Part shown: one piece after another, positions 43,962 through 53,517 of the stretch | Numbering within the stretch: the first letter of the stretch is position 1 | Layout: each line of letters begins with the position of its first letter | Origin: Pacificispira sp033344895 | GTDB lineage: Bacteria; Pseudomonadota; Alphaproteobacteria; UBA8366; Aestuariispiraceae | Assembly: GCA_965229685.1 (NCBI GenBank) | Contig: OZ245920.1 | Span: 4,216,001 to 4,280,000 of the forward strand | DNA length: 64,000 bases | Direction: 5' to 3' | Notes under the pieces: model-generated | Seen by the model: the letters and a program-made list of their open reading frames with translations, nothing else | Database searches by the model: none | What the model was told of the DNA's origin: nothing | Made by a program: the position numbers and the translations under genes

Positions 43962-45163
43962 AGTTTCTTTCAGATCCCGCCAGCCGGGCCGCCACGGCCC
44001 TGCTGGTCCTGATCGTGGCCATCGGTCCGATCTCAACGGACCTCTATCTGCCCGCCCTGCCGGGTATTCAGGCGGCGTTCGATACCGATGTCGCGACCGT
44101 TCAGCTGACCCTGTCGGTCTACATGATCGCCTTCGCCTTCTCCCAGTTGATCTATGGGCCGCTGTCGGACCGGTTCGGGCGGCGGCCGGTCATCCTGTTC
44201 GGGCTGGCATTGTATTTCGCGGCCTCCATCGCCTGCATCATGGCCCCGACCATGGAGGTGCTGATCGGGGCGCGTTTCGTCCAGGCCGTCGGCGGTTGTG
44301 CCGGGCAGGTGATCGTGCGCGCCATCGTCCGCGACGTGCACGGCCCGGACGGATCCGGCCGGGTCCTGGCCAAGATCGCCGCGGCGATGGGCCTGGCGCC
44401 CCTGGTCGGGCCGATTCTGGGGGGCTATCTGACCGATGCCTTCGGCTGGCAGGCATGTTTCGTCGCCCTTTCGGCGGCGGGCGGGTTGGCCCTTCTGGGC
44501 GGTGCGCTGATGCTGTCCGAAACCAACCGGATGCGCGATCCGGCGGCGACCTCCCCGCGGCGCATCGCCCGCAATATCGGCAGCCTCACCGTCGACCCGC
44601 GGTTCATCAGCTATACGCTCTGCGCGGCGGGCAGCTATTCCGGCCTGTTCGCCTTCATTTCCGGCTCCAGCTTCGTCTTCATCTCCGTGTTGGGCCTTGA
44701 GCCGACCCAGTTCAGCTTCTGCTTCTCCGCCGCCGTGCTGGGTTTCATCATCGGGGCACGGACCGCATCCCGGATCGCGGACCGGCGCCGGGCGGTCGGC
44801 ATCGGCGCAACGTTGAATGCCGTCGGCGGCCTGACAATGCTGCTGTTCCTGCTGGCCGGCGTGGAAAGCGTCGCCACGGTCCTGGCACCGATGGTGGTCT
44901 TCTCCATCGGCATGGGCATCGTATTGCCCCATGCCCAGGCGGGTGCGGTCGCGCCCTATCCCGAAAAGGCCGGTACGGCATCGGCCCTTTACGGCACCTT
45001 CCAATACGCCATCGCCTCGGGGGTCGGCCTGCTGGTTGGTCATGGATTCGACGGCTCGGCCCTGCCCATGGCCTGGGCCATCGCCCTGTCCGGGGTGATC
45101 ACATTTGCGTGTTTCGCAACCCTGCTTTGGCGCGGCAGACTGGCCCGGATCGCCAGAAATTGA
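43958..45163 (+). CDS. Bcr/CflA family multidrug efflux MFS transporter, second copy
   Basis: A 401-residue transporter of the same family, with STDLYLPALPGIQAAF, LIYGPLSDRFGRRPVIL and RFVQAVGGCAGQVIVRAIVRDV at matching positions. ATG 43958 overlaps the stop of the preceding copy, so the two are translated together. They are clearly diverged, not a fresh duplicate. Joint or complementary substrate ranges are possible; the physical pairing is inference. Confidence 0.9.
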   Translation: MKFLSDPASRAATALLVLIVAIGPISTDLYLPALPGIQAAFDTDVATVQLTLSVYMIAFAFSQLIYGPLSDRFGRRPVILFGLALYFAASIACIMAPTMEVLIGARFVQAVGGCAGQVIVRAIVRDVHGPDGSGRVLAKIAAAMGLAPLVGPILGGYLTDAFGWQACFVALSAAGGLALLGGALMLSETNRMRDPAATSPRRIARNIGSLTVDPRFISYTLCAAGSYSGLFAFISGSSFVFISVLGLEPTQFSFCFSAAVLGFIIGARTASRIADRRRAVGIGATLNAVGGLTMLLFLLAGVESVATVLAPMVVFSIGMGIVLPHAQAGAVAPYPEKAGTASALYGTFQYAIASGVGLLVGHGFDGSALPMAWAIALSGVITFACFATLLWRGRLARIARN

Positions 45164-45380
45164 GGCGAAACTGTGGCATTGCGCCGTCCCGCGGCCAGCC
45201 CGCATTGACGGCGCCCGGTTCGCGCACCAAATCGCAGAAGCGCATTTTTCCCGATGCGGCGACTGCCGGACCGGGGACCGGCCCGGGGAAAACCGGATGC
45301 ACGTCCGACAGGCCATGTTATCGTAACCCGCGATCAGAGACGCGGCGGCACGCACCGGCGCGAGACTATAGAGGAAGCAC

Positions 45381-46904
45381 ATGACGCATCTCAGACAGCC
45401 CGAAACCTATCGCAGCGGTGTCGACCGGTCGCGGCCGCGCGCCCTGACCCAGGCCGCCGACGGGTCCGCCAGTCAGATCCGCCTGCTGCGCCTGCTGACC
45501 ATCATGACGGTCTGCACGGCGGTTTTGTTCCTTGCCGCGCGCCCGGGTTTTGCCCGGGGGGCGCCGGAAAGCTTCGCCGACCTGGCGGAGCAGCTGCTGC
45601 CGGCGGTGGTGAACATTTCTTCGGAAACCGCGGTGCAGCGGTCGGGCCCGTTCCCCGAGGAGTTTCTGGAGCGCTTCGGCCGAGGCAATCGGGACGAGCA
45701 GCCGCGCCGCGCCCAAAGCCTGGGCTCCGGCTTCATCATTGATGGCACGGAAGGCATCGTCATCACCAACAACCATGTCATCGACGGCGCGGATGAGGTG
45801 AAGGTCATCCTGCAGGATGATTCCGAATACACGGCCGAAATCGTCGGCTCGGATCCGGCGACGGATGTGGCGGTTCTGCGCATCAACACCGAGGGCAAGT
45901 CCCTGCCGGAAGTGCCATGGGGCGATTCCGACGCGGCGCGCGTCGGCGACTGGGTCGTGGCGATCGGCAATCCGCTCGGCCTTGGTGGCACCGTGACGGC
46001 GGGGATCATCTCCGCGCGCGGCCGCAACATCCAGAGCGGTCCCTATGACGATTACATCCAGACCGACGCCTCCATCAACCGGGGCAATTCCGGCGGTCCG
46101 CTGTTCAACATGGACGGCAAGGTGATCGGCATCAATACGGCCATCTTCTCGCAGACCGGCGGCTCGATCGGCATCGGATTCTCGATCCCGTCGAACCAGG
46201 CGGCCAATGTCGTCAGCCAGATCCTGACCTATGGCTCGACCCGGCGCGGTTGGCTGGGCGTTTCCATCCAGGAAGTGACCGACGACATCGCGGATTCGCT
46301 GGGCATGGCGACGGCGCAGGGCGCGCTGATTTCCACCGTGCATGACGGCGGGCCGGCAGCCGAAGCAGGCTTCCAGGCCGGCGACATCATCATCGAGTTC
46401 GACGGCAAGCCGGTGGCCGATACCCGTGAACTGCTGCGGCTGGTGGCGAATGCCGCCGTCGACGAGCCGGTGGATGTGGTTGTCTGGCGCAACGGCAAGG
46501 AAGTCGACCTGACGCCGACGCTGGGCCAGCGTGAGAAGATCGACCTTGCCTCGCTAACCGGGGAGCAGGGGGGCCAGGGTAGCGGGTCCGCCCAGGTCAA
46601 GAAGCTCGATTCCCTGGGTCTGGAGATTGCGTCCCTGAACGATGTCCTGGCTGAGGAATTTGGCGTGGATCGCGGTGAAGGCGGCGGCGTCATCATCACC
46701 GATGTCGCCAAGGGTTCCGATGCCGAAGAGAAGGATCTGCGTCGCGGCGACGTCATCCTGGAGGTCAACCAGAACAAGGTCGGCAATCCGGGTGAGGTCG
46801 AGAGCGAAGTCAAGCAGGCGCTGGATGCAGGACGGTCCTCCGTTCTGCTGAAGGTGCTGCGCGGCGACCGCAAGATCTTCATTGCGGTGCGTTTCGCCCG
46901 CTAG
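45381..46904 (+). CDS. degP: DegP/DegQ-type periplasmic serine protease (Do family)
   Basis: Protease-chaperone of the envelope (507 aa). A 30-residue polar leader precedes a signal or anchor helix (residues about 34-55, ending near GFARG). The trypsin-like domain has His in TNNHVIDGADEV, Asp in DPATDVAVL and Ser in NRGNSGGPLF. Two PDZ domains follow (about 290-370 and 410-500, RRGDVILEVNQNKVGN). A strong terminator lies right after the stop. Confidence 0.93.
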   Translation: MTHLRQPETYRSGVDRSRPRALTQAADGSASQIRLLRLLTIMTVCTAVLFLAARPGFARGAPESFADLAEQLLPAVVNISSETAVQRSGPFPEEFLERFGRGNRDEQPRRAQSLGSGFIIDGTEGIVITNNHVIDGADEVKVILQDDSEYTAEIVGSDPATDVAVLRINTEGKSLPEVPWGDSDAARVGDWVVAIGNPLGLGGTVTAGIISARGRNIQSGPYDDYIQTDASINRGNSGGPLFNMDGKVIGINTAIFSQTGGSIGIGFSIPSNQAANVVSQILTYGSTRRGWLGVSIQEVTDDIADSLGMATAQGALISTVHDGGPAAEAGFQAGDIIIEFDGKPVADTRELLRLVANAAVDEPVDVVVWRNGKEVDLTPTLGQREKIDLASLTGEQGGQGSGSAQVKKLDSLGLEIASLNDVLAEEFGVDRGEGGGVIITDVAKGSDAEEKDLRRGDVILEVNQNKVGNPGEVESEVKQALDAGRSSVLLKVLRGDRKIFIAVRFAR

Positions 46905-46927
46905 TCCGACAGGGCATTCTTGAACCG

Positions 46928-46963
46928 AAAACCCCCGGCGGGTAGCTCGCCGGGGGTTTTTCT
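46928..46963 (+). terminator. Rho-independent terminator after degP-like gene
   Basis: Perfect 13-bp arms (46928-46940 and 46948-46960) around a 7-base loop, A-rich before and T-rich after, located 24 bases past the protease stop. Confidence 0.9.
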
Positions 46964-47030
46964 TGCCCGTTGCGCGCCCATCGGGTAGTCAGATCGCCAT
47001 TCCAATTCACCATAGACGGACGATCGGACG

Positions 47031-47513
47031 ATGAAAGAGCCGCGCATCCGGGACTATCCGGTCTCCTGGGAAGAACTTCACCGCAATGCCCGTGCCCTGG
47101 CCTGGCGCCTGGCCGACCTGCAGCCGCTGGACGGTGTCGTCGCCGTGACGCGCGGCGGGCTGGTCCCCGCCGCCATCGTCGCGCGCGAACTGGAAGTGCG
47201 CCTGATCGACACGGTCTGCATCGCATCCTACGACCACAAGAAACAGGGCGAAGCCTCGATTCTGAAACCGGCCGATGCCGGCGATGGTGCGGGCTGGTTG
47301 ATCGTCGATGATCTGGTCGACACCGGCAAGACCGCCAAGATCGTGCGCGACATGCTGCCGAAGGCCCATTTCGCCACGGTCTATGCCAAGCCGGCCGGTC
47401 GTCCGATGGTCGATACCTTCGTCACCGAGGTCTCGCAGGACACTTGGATCCTGTTCCCCTGGGACGTCGAATTGGCCTATGCCGAGCCGATCCGGACGCG
47501 CGATCGCGGCTGA
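47031..47513 (+). CDS. gpt: Xanthine-guanine phosphoribosyltransferase
   Basis: Purine salvage enzyme (160 aa) transferring phosphoribose from PRPP to xanthine or guanine. The PRPP site is WLIVDDLVDTGKT near residue 86. VTRGGLVPAAIVARELE, IASYDHKKQGE and FPWDVELA match Gpt. Stands alone between two hairpins. Confidence 0.92.
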   Translation: MKEPRIRDYPVSWEELHRNARALAWRLADLQPLDGVVAVTRGGLVPAAIVARELEVRLIDTVCIASYDHKKQGEASILKPADAGDGAGWLIVDDLVDTGKTAKIVRDMLPKAHFATVYAKPAGRPMVDTFVTEVSQDTWILFPWDVELAYAEPIRTRDRG

Positions 47514-47514
47514 C

Positions 47515-47538
47515 CTTTCCGACCATCCTGTCGGAAAG
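47515..47538. terminator. Hairpin between convergent gpt and ABC permease genes
   Basis: CTTTCCGAC (47515-47523) and GTCGGAAAG (47530-47538) form a perfect 9-bp stem with a 6-base loop, two bases after the gpt stop. No long T-run follows, but the convergent position suggests bidirectional termination. Confidence 0.55.
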
Positions 47539-47555
47539 TCGGTTAAGCGATACGC

Positions 47556-48383
47556 TCAGATCGCCCGGATCTTGCGCAGGCGCGGGTCTAGGAAGTCCCG
47601 CAATCCGTCACCCAGCAGGTTGAGGCCCAGCACCGCCCACAGGATGGCGAGGCCGGGGAAGATCGCCTGGCGCGGATCGACATAGAGCAGGGTCTGGGCG
47701 TCGGCCAGCATCTTGCCCCAGCTCGGATTGGGCGGTTTCACGCCGAGACCGAGATAGCTCAACCCGGCCTCCGCCAGGATTGCGACCGCGAACTGGATCG
47801 TTGCCTGCACCGCGATGACGCCGGCGATGTTGGGCAGCAGGTGCTTCACCGCCACCGACGGCCAGGGTCGGCCCATGGCCAGGGCGGCCCGCAGGAAGGG
47901 CCGCGCCATGACTGACAGCGCCGCGCCGCGCACCACGCGGGCGAAGACGGCGATGTTGAAGATGCCGACGGCGACCACGACATTGACGGCGCCCGGCCCA
48001 TGCACGGCGGCAATCAGAACGGCGGACAACAGCGCCGGGAAGGCGAAAATCAGATCCGCGCCGCGCGCGATCAGCATGTCGGCCGGCCCGTCGCGGTTCA
48101 TCGCCGCCGCCAGGCCCAGCGGCAGCCCGCCCGCCAGGCCCAGTGCGATCGCGGCCAGTCCGACCAGCAGTGCCGTGCCCGCACCGCCCAGAATCCGCGA
48201 CAGGATATCGCGTCCGAACATGTCCGTGCCCAGCCAGTGGCCGGCACTGGGCCCCTGCAGCCGGTCGACGATCGATTGCTGATCGATGCCGTAGGGTGTC
48301 CAGAACAGCGACACGATCGCGGCCAGCAGGATGATTCCGGTCAGCGCACCGCCGATCCACAATTGCGGGACGCGCGCTCTCAT
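47556..48383 (-). CDS. Peptide/nickel-type ABC transporter permease (DppC-like)
   Basis: Second inner-membrane permease (275 aa) of a dipeptide-type importer. It begins at ATG 48383, overlapping the upstream permease stop. GTDMFGRDILSRILGGAGTALLVG (in parts) opens the BPD transport domain, and KHLLPNIAGVIAVQATIQFA and EAGLSYLGLGVKPPNPSWGKML are the DppC EAA-loop and tail signatures. Last gene of the operon; no ATPase gene follows. Confidence 0.92.
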   Translation of the reverse strand: MRARVPQLWIGGALTGIILLAAIVSLFWTPYGIDQQSIVDRLQGPSAGHWLGTDMFGRDILSRILGGAGTALLVGLAAIALGLAGGLPLGLAAAMNRDGPADMLIARGADLIFAFPALLSAVLIAAVHGPGAVNVVVAVGIFNIAVFARVVRGAALSVMARPFLRAALAMGRPWPSVAVKHLLPNIAGVIAVQATIQFAVAILAEAGLSYLGLGVKPPNPSWGKMLADAQTLLYVDPRQAIFPGLAILWAVLGLNLLGDGLRDFLDPRLRKIRAI

Positions 48384-49330
48384 CCGCCACTCCTCCGCAG
48401 TCTGGGGTCGATGACGCCATAGGCGATGTCGACCAGAAAGCTCAGCAGCACGACGAAACCGGACAGCAGCAGCACCAGATCGCGCACCAGGATCAGGTCG
48501 CGTTCGAAGATCGCCTGCAGCAGCAGCCGTCCGAGGCCGGGCAGGTAGAAAACGTTCTCCACGATCACCGCCCCGGCCACCAGAAAGGCGAATTGCAGGC
48601 CCATCAGCGTGGCGATGGGGATCATCGCATTGCCCAGCGCGTGCCCGATCACGATGCGCCCGGCGCTCAACCCCTTTGCCCGGGCCGTGCGCACGTAATC
48701 CTCCCCGAGCGTTTCGAGCATCGAGGCCCGCACCATGCGGGACAGGATCGCGGCCTCCGACAGGGCGAGCGCGAGGGCGGGCAGGATCAGCGCCCGCAGC
48801 CCCGGCCAGACACCGTCCTGCCAGCCGGGGAAGCCCCCCGCCCCGACCCATCCGAGCTGCACCGCGAAGAGGAGGATCAGCAGAATGCCAAACCAGAAAT
48901 TGGGGATGGCAAGGCCGATCTGCGCGAAGCCCATGACCAGAACATCGCTCAGTCCCCCGCGCCGGACCGCAGCGGCGATGCCGAACGGCAGGGCGATCAG
49001 GGTCGACATCGCGAACGCCAGCACCGCCAGCGGCAGGGAGACCGCCAGCCGGTCGCGCACCATCTCCCAGATCGGTACCCGATAGACCTGGCTGATTCCC
49101 AGATCGCCAACCGCCAGGCCGCCGATCCATTCCAGGTACCGGACGGGGGCGGGCCGATCGAGCCCCAGCTGACTGCGCAGCGCGGCCAGCGTGTCCGGCC
49201 GGACCTCCGTCCCCAGCAGCAGCTGCGCGGCATCGCCCGGCAGCAGTTCCAGGGCCAGGAAAACCACGATGGAGGCCGCCAGCAGGGTCAGGATCAGCGC
49301 GGAAAGCCGGCGGATCGTGAACCCGATCAT
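48380..49330 (-). CDS. Peptide/nickel-type ABC transporter permease (DppB-like)
   Basis: First permease (316 aa) of the same importer. ALELLPGDAAQLLLG at the N-terminus, LGISQVYRVPIWEMVRDRL and EDYVRTARAKGLSAGRIVIGHALGNAMIP around residue 205 are DppB hallmarks (the EAA loop for ATPase docking). Follows the binding protein by 51 bases and overlaps the DppC-like gene. Confidence 0.93.
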   Translation of the reverse strand: MIGFTIRRLSALILTLLAASIVVFLALELLPGDAAQLLLGTEVRPDTLAALRSQLGLDRPAPVRYLEWIGGLAVGDLGISQVYRVPIWEMVRDRLAVSLPLAVLAFAMSTLIALPFGIAAAVRRGGLSDVLVMGFAQIGLAIPNFWFGILLILLFAVQLGWVGAGGFPGWQDGVWPGLRALILPALALALSEAAILSRMVRASMLETLGEDYVRTARAKGLSAGRIVIGHALGNAMIPIATLMGLQFAFLVAGAVIVENVFYLPGLGRLLLQAIFERDLILVRDLVLLLSGFVVLLSFLVDIAYGVIDPRLRRSGG

Positions 49331-49381
49331 CCGGGACCCGTCATGGTGTTGAGACCCCCGACCGTGCCGCGATCACGCCGG

Positions 49382-50866
49382 TTACTCCCAGCGCGCGGCG
49401 GTCATGTCGTTGGCCTGGATCGGCGCATTGGTCCACATGCCCTTCAGTTCCTTTCGGATCACCGCGACCTTGGCGAGCTGGAACAGGAAGCCGTTGACCG
49501 CCTCGTCCGCCAGGATGCGCTGGGCCTGCTTGTACAGCGTGTTGCGCTGCGCCGGGTCGGAAACGCCGTCGATCTTCGCCATCAGGTCCTTGAACGCCGG
49601 ATTCTCATAGCCGAAGTAGTATTCGTCCCGGGCATAGATGCCGATATCCAGCGGTTCCGTGTGGGACACGATGGTCAGGTCGAAATCATGCTCGCCCTTG
49701 AACACCTCGGACACCCACTGACCCCAGTCGACGGGGATCTGCTCGACCTCGAAGCCGACTTCGGCCAGTTGCGCCGCGACGATTTCCCCGCCGCGCCGGG
49801 CATAGGTCGGCGGCGGCAGTTTCAGGACCAGTTTCGTCCCCTCGGCGACCCCGGCTTCCTTCAGCAGGGCCTTGGCCTTCGCCGGGTCGTATGGGGTCAC
49901 GCCGGTCAGATCGGTATAGGCCGGGCTGTGCGGCGCGAAATGCGACCCGATGGGCGTGCCGAACCCGAACATGGCACCGTCGACAATGGCCTTGCGGTTG
50001 ATCGCATGCTGGATCGCCTTGCGGACCCGGACATCCTGCAGCAACGGGCGGCGATGGTTCATCGACAGGATGGTTTCCCCTTCCGTCGTGCCTTTCAGAA
50101 CGGCGAAACGTGGATCGGCCTCGAACTGGGCGACGGTTTCGGGCGCGCCGATATTCGGAATGGCGTCCACGTCACCGGCCAGCAGGGCCGCGACCTGGGC
50201 GGCGGCGTCGTCGATGACCTTGAAGGTGACGCGCTCCAACGCCGGGGCCTTGCCCCAGTAACCGGTGTTCCGAACCAGCTTGATCGTGTCGCCGCGGGCC
50301 CAGTTTTCGAACCGGAACGGGCCGGTGCCGACCGGATTGGTCTTGTTGTTGTCGGCGGAGGCCGGATCGACGATGACCGCATCGCCCCAGCCCAGATTCC
50401 ACAGCAGCAGGCCTTCCTTGCGGTTCAGCTTCAGGACGACGGTACGGTCGTCCGGCGCCTCGATGGAATCGATGGCCGAAAACAGGCCCTTCTGCGCGTT
50501 CTCGGAATTCTCCGAGACGGCGCGTTCGAAGGAAAACTTCACATCGGACGCTTCCAGCGTGGCCCCGTCATGGAAGGTGACGCCTTCACGCAGGATGAAG
50601 CGATAGGTCAGACCGTCATTCTCGATCACCCAGCGTTCGGCCAGACCGGGTTTCACCAGGCCCTGCGCGTCGATCCGGGTCAGGCCCTCGAACACATTGG
50701 CATAGACGACTTCATCGATGGCGGCGGGCGCCCCGGCCGTCGGGTCGAGATGCGGCGGTTCCAGCGTGATCGCCAGCGTTGCGCCGGTCTTCGCCAATGC
50801 GGTTCCGGAAAGGGCGGTCAAACCGAGCGCGGCACCCAGAAGGCACGCTCCGAACATCTTCTTCAT
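49382..50866 (-). CDS. Peptide ABC transporter substrate-binding protein (family 5)
   Basis: Periplasmic receptor (494 aa) of the DppA/OppA family. Starts at MKKMFGACLLG with a signal peptide ending SGTALA near residue 25; an upstream frame from 50935 lacks this. EPPHLDPTAGAP, YANVFEGLTRID and AERWVIENDGLTYRFILREGVTFHDG in pieces are family motifs. Located between the two peptidase genes and the permeases, so it probably imports the peptides they hydrolyse. Confidence 0.93.
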   Translation of the reverse strand: MKKMFGACLLGAALGLTALSGTALAKTGATLAITLEPPHLDPTAGAPAAIDEVVYANVFEGLTRIDAQGLVKPGLAERWVIENDGLTYRFILREGVTFHDGATLEASDVKFSFERAVSENSENAQKGLFSAIDSIEAPDDRTVVLKLNRKEGLLLWNLGWGDAVIVDPASADNNKTNPVGTGPFRFENWARGDTIKLVRNTGYWGKAPALERVTFKVIDDAAAQVAALLAGDVDAIPNIGAPETVAQFEADPRFAVLKGTTEGETILSMNHRRPLLQDVRVRKAIQHAINRKAIVDGAMFGFGTPIGSHFAPHSPAYTDLTGVTPYDPAKAKALLKEAGVAEGTKLVLKLPPPTYARRGGEIVAAQLAEVGFEVEQIPVDWGQWVSEVFKGEHDFDLTIVSHTEPLDIGIYARDEYYFGYENPAFKDLMAKIDGVSDPAQRNTLYKQAQRILADEAVNGFLFQLAKVAVIRKELKGMWTNAPIQANDMTAARWE

Positions 50867-50974
50867 CGCTGTATCCCTGTTGTCCTTTGCGCTGCGGTGA
50901 GCCCGCCGGCGCTCTTGTTGCCGGGACAGTACCAAGGGTTCATCCCGGAATGAAGCGTCTTTCCGTTCGCAGAC

Positions 50975-51994
50975 CTATGATCCGCCGCCGAACCGGTCCC
51001 GCCAGCTCGGCGCCCGGCCGGGATGGGCTGAGGATTCGTAGACACCGCGCGCCACCGCACGGGCGAGACAATCCGCCGCAATGGCGCCGATCCGGGCGAG
51101 CCCGAGCAGATCGACCACCGGTCCCGTGCCGGTCGCGAGGCCGAAGACGGTGTCGCCGTCGAATGGGGTATAGATCGGCCGCACGGCGCGTCCCAGCCCG
51201 GCCTGCGCCATGACCGTCATGCGCTGAACATTGGTATGTCCCAGAATGGCGTCGGTGGCGACGACCGCGATGGTGGTGTTCTGGCGCGTCGCGGCATGGC
51301 CGGACAGTTTCGGAAAGGCGGGTTCCGGATCAGCCGGCCCCGTAGAGGCGCCGAGGCCGCCGAACTCACCGTTCTGTTCGAAAGGCGCGGCGAAGAAGCG
51401 GCCGTCGGGAAAGACCGTCTCCCCAAAGCAGTTCACCGCGACCAGGGCGGCGACAGTCGCGCCGGTGACCGGATCGACGGCAGACGCGCTGCCCAGCCCC
51501 CCGGCCAGGGACCCCGCCCGCGCCCCATATCCCGCGCCGGACCGTCCAAGGGCGAAATCCGCCGATGCGGTTTCGGCGGCCCTGCGGCCCAGGGCGCGGT
51601 AGGGCGGATCCTCGCCCCATTCCTTGTCGCCGCCATTGGCCATGTCATAGAGGATGGCCGCCGGCACGATCGGAACATGGGTGTCGCCGGTGTTGAAGCC
51701 GCGGTGCCGTGCGCCCAGCCAGGCGGCCACGGACCCGGCGGCGTCCAGCCCGTAGGCGGAACCGCCGGACAGGACCACGGCATCGATCCCGTCGACCAGC
51801 CGCGCCGGGGCCAGCGCGTCGGTTTCCCGCGTTCCCGGACCGCCGCCGCGGACATCGGCCGCCGCCACGGCCCGGATGCTGTCGCACAGGATGACCGTCG
51901 TGCCGGTGCGCACGGTCTCGTCCTGCGCATTGCCGACCAGCAGGCCCGCAACGTCGGTCAGACTGTTGCGCGGCCCGGGATGAATTCCGCTCAT
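50975..51994 (-). CDS. P1-family peptidase (DmpA/NylC-type N-terminal nucleophile hydrolase)
   Basis: A 339-residue self-processing amidohydrolase. The predicted cleavage N239-T240 lies in QNTTIAVVATDAIL, leaving Thr240 as N-terminal nucleophile as in NylC. LSGGSAYGLDAAGSV near residue 76 and AVNCFGETVFPDGR near 187 are family features. Relatives cleave N-terminal D-amino, beta-amino or nylon-oligomer amides. ATG 51994 overlaps the M81 peptidase stop, so the two are coupled. Confidence 0.88.
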   Translation of the reverse strand: MSGIHPGPRNSLTDVAGLLVGNAQDETVRTGTTVILCDSIRAVAAADVRGGGPGTRETDALAPARLVDGIDAVVLSGGSAYGLDAAGSVAAWLGARHRGFNTGDTHVPIVPAAILYDMANGGDKEWGEDPPYRALGRRAAETASADFALGRSGAGYGARAGSLAGGLGSASAVDPVTGATVAALVAVNCFGETVFPDGRFFAAPFEQNGEFGGLGASTGPADPEPAFPKLSGHAATRQNTTIAVVATDAILGHTNVQRMTVMAQAGLGRAVRPIYTPFDGDTVFGLATGTGPVVDLLGLARIGAIAADCLARAVARGVYESSAHPGRAPSWRDRFGGGS

Positions 51995-53478
51995 TCCGCA
52001 GCGCTCCAGGTGGTTTCGGGGTCGAGGGGATAGATCGGCCGACGCAGGTTCCGATAGGTCAGCCGCGTGTTGTCCGATGTCGTCACCCCGGTTCCGTCCA
52101 GGGTCAGCGTGTGCTTGGGCAGGGCACCGAAGCCGGCGCGATAGTGAATGCGGGACTTCAGCAGCAGATACCGTGTCCGCGCCGGATCGATCCCCATCAT
52201 GGTGAAGATGCCGGTATCCCAAGGCTCGTGATGCAGCGAGGTCACGATGATCCGGACACCGCGCACCCGCAGCAGCGCCGTCGGCCCGCAGCGGACCGTT
52301 ACGCCGGTATACATCGGACCCTCGACGGTGAATTCCCCGTCGGACAGGGCCTCCACGGTGCCGGTGACCCGCAGCGGCTTGCCGGCCTCCGCAATGCTGG
52401 GCATGTCCGTCTTGCCGCCCAGGTCGATGGAAACCGTCGCCCCGATCCCGGCATGCCGCATCCCCTCCACGGCGGCCGGGTCCCAGACCGCGGCGACCGC
52501 GACATCGTCCAGATCCTGGCGCAGCACTTCCGCGATCACCGTCATCACGTCCTGGGTCGCGCCGGACCCGCAATTGTCGGCATGGTCCAGCAGGATGACC
52601 GGCCCGTCATTGTATCCCTTGGCCGTTTCGACGGCGTCGGTGAGATCGCGATGGCGATAGATGAAATCTTCCCGTGCCGCCCAGGTCCGGGTCAGCAGAT
52701 CGTCCCGCGCCGCCTCTGCCAGATCCGCGCGGTCCGCGATCACGACCGCGCTGTTTCCGGCATCCGCGATATCCGCCAGGGCGAATCCGCCGAACACCGT
52801 CGCGGCACGGATTCCGTCCCGGGCCTCCCAGTCGCGGCAGGCGGCGACCAACCCGCGCATCGGTTCGTCATCTGTGCCCTGACACAGAGTCTGGGACAGC
52901 AGCGGCACCTGGCCCCAGGCCATGACCGGCGAGGCCGTGCCCTTTGCCGCGTCCAGGACAATTCGTCCGACCTGTTCCGCGACCTCGTACATGTCGACAT
53001 GGGGATAGGTCTTGTAGCCGATCAGCGCAGTACAGTTCTCGACCATGTCGGCCGTCAGGTTGCAATGCAGATCGCAGGTTACCGCGATCGGCAGGTCCGG
53101 TGCGATTTCGCGGATTCGCCGCAGCAGCGCCCCTTCGCCATCGGGTTCCGTTTCCGACACCATTGCGCCGTGCAGGTCCAGCAGCGCGACGTCGCAGCCG
53201 CGCGCGACCTCTTCCAGAATGGCACCGTTCAGTCGGTCATAGGCCTCTGCGGTGACTGGCCCGGCGGGCATCGCCTCCGCCGCGACGGGGGTAACGATCT
53301 CGGCCCCCTCCGCCTCGGCGAGCTTGATATAGGCCGCCAGCGGCATCGCGGTGTCGCGATAGGCCGCCGCTGCGTCCGGGCCGAAATGCAGGCCCCAATC
53401 CTCGAACCGCGCAAGATCGGTGCGGATCGGTGAAAAAGTGTTGGTTTCGTGTTTGAGCATCGCGCAGAGAATGCGCAT
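51991..53478 (-). CDS. M81 family metallopeptidase (MlrC-like)
   Basis: A 495-residue protein of the microcystinase C family, with the conserved start RILCAMLKHETNTFSP and an N-terminal DUF1485 domain (ALLDLHGAMVSET and TCDLHCNLT supply putative metal ligands). HADNCGSGATQDVM and the C-terminal LTSLHHEPWD follow. MlrC hydrolyses a linear peptide product in microcystin degradation; whether this homologue does so is unknown. First gene of the peptidase-ABC operon. Confidence 0.9.
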   Translation of the reverse strand: MRILCAMLKHETNTFSPIRTDLARFEDWGLHFGPDAAAAYRDTAMPLAAYIKLAEAEGAEIVTPVAAEAMPAGPVTAEAYDRLNGAILEEVARGCDVALLDLHGAMVSETEPDGEGALLRRIREIAPDLPIAVTCDLHCNLTADMVENCTALIGYKTYPHVDMYEVAEQVGRIVLDAAKGTASPVMAWGQVPLLSQTLCQGTDDEPMRGLVAACRDWEARDGIRAATVFGGFALADIADAGNSAVVIADRADLAEAARDDLLTRTWAAREDFIYRHRDLTDAVETAKGYNDGPVILLDHADNCGSGATQDVMTVIAEVLRQDLDDVAVAAVWDPAAVEGMRHAGIGATVSIDLGGKTDMPSIAEAGKPLRVTGTVEALSDGEFTVEGPMYTGVTVRCGPTALLRVRGVRIIVTSLHHEPWDTGIFTMMGIDPARTRYLLLKSRIHYRAGFGALPKHTLTLDGTGVTTSDNTRLTYRNLRRPIYPLDPETTWSAAE

Positions 53479-53517
53479 GGAACCGGCCTCGCTGACACCG
53501 ACGAACCGCGGGTCGGA

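Noticed and set aside
45164..45380. Small gene or RNA upstream of the degP-like gene
   Set aside because: Frames in this 217-base gap are short, overlap the neighbouring genes and have no ribosome site or family-like sequence; I see only presumed promoter DNA.
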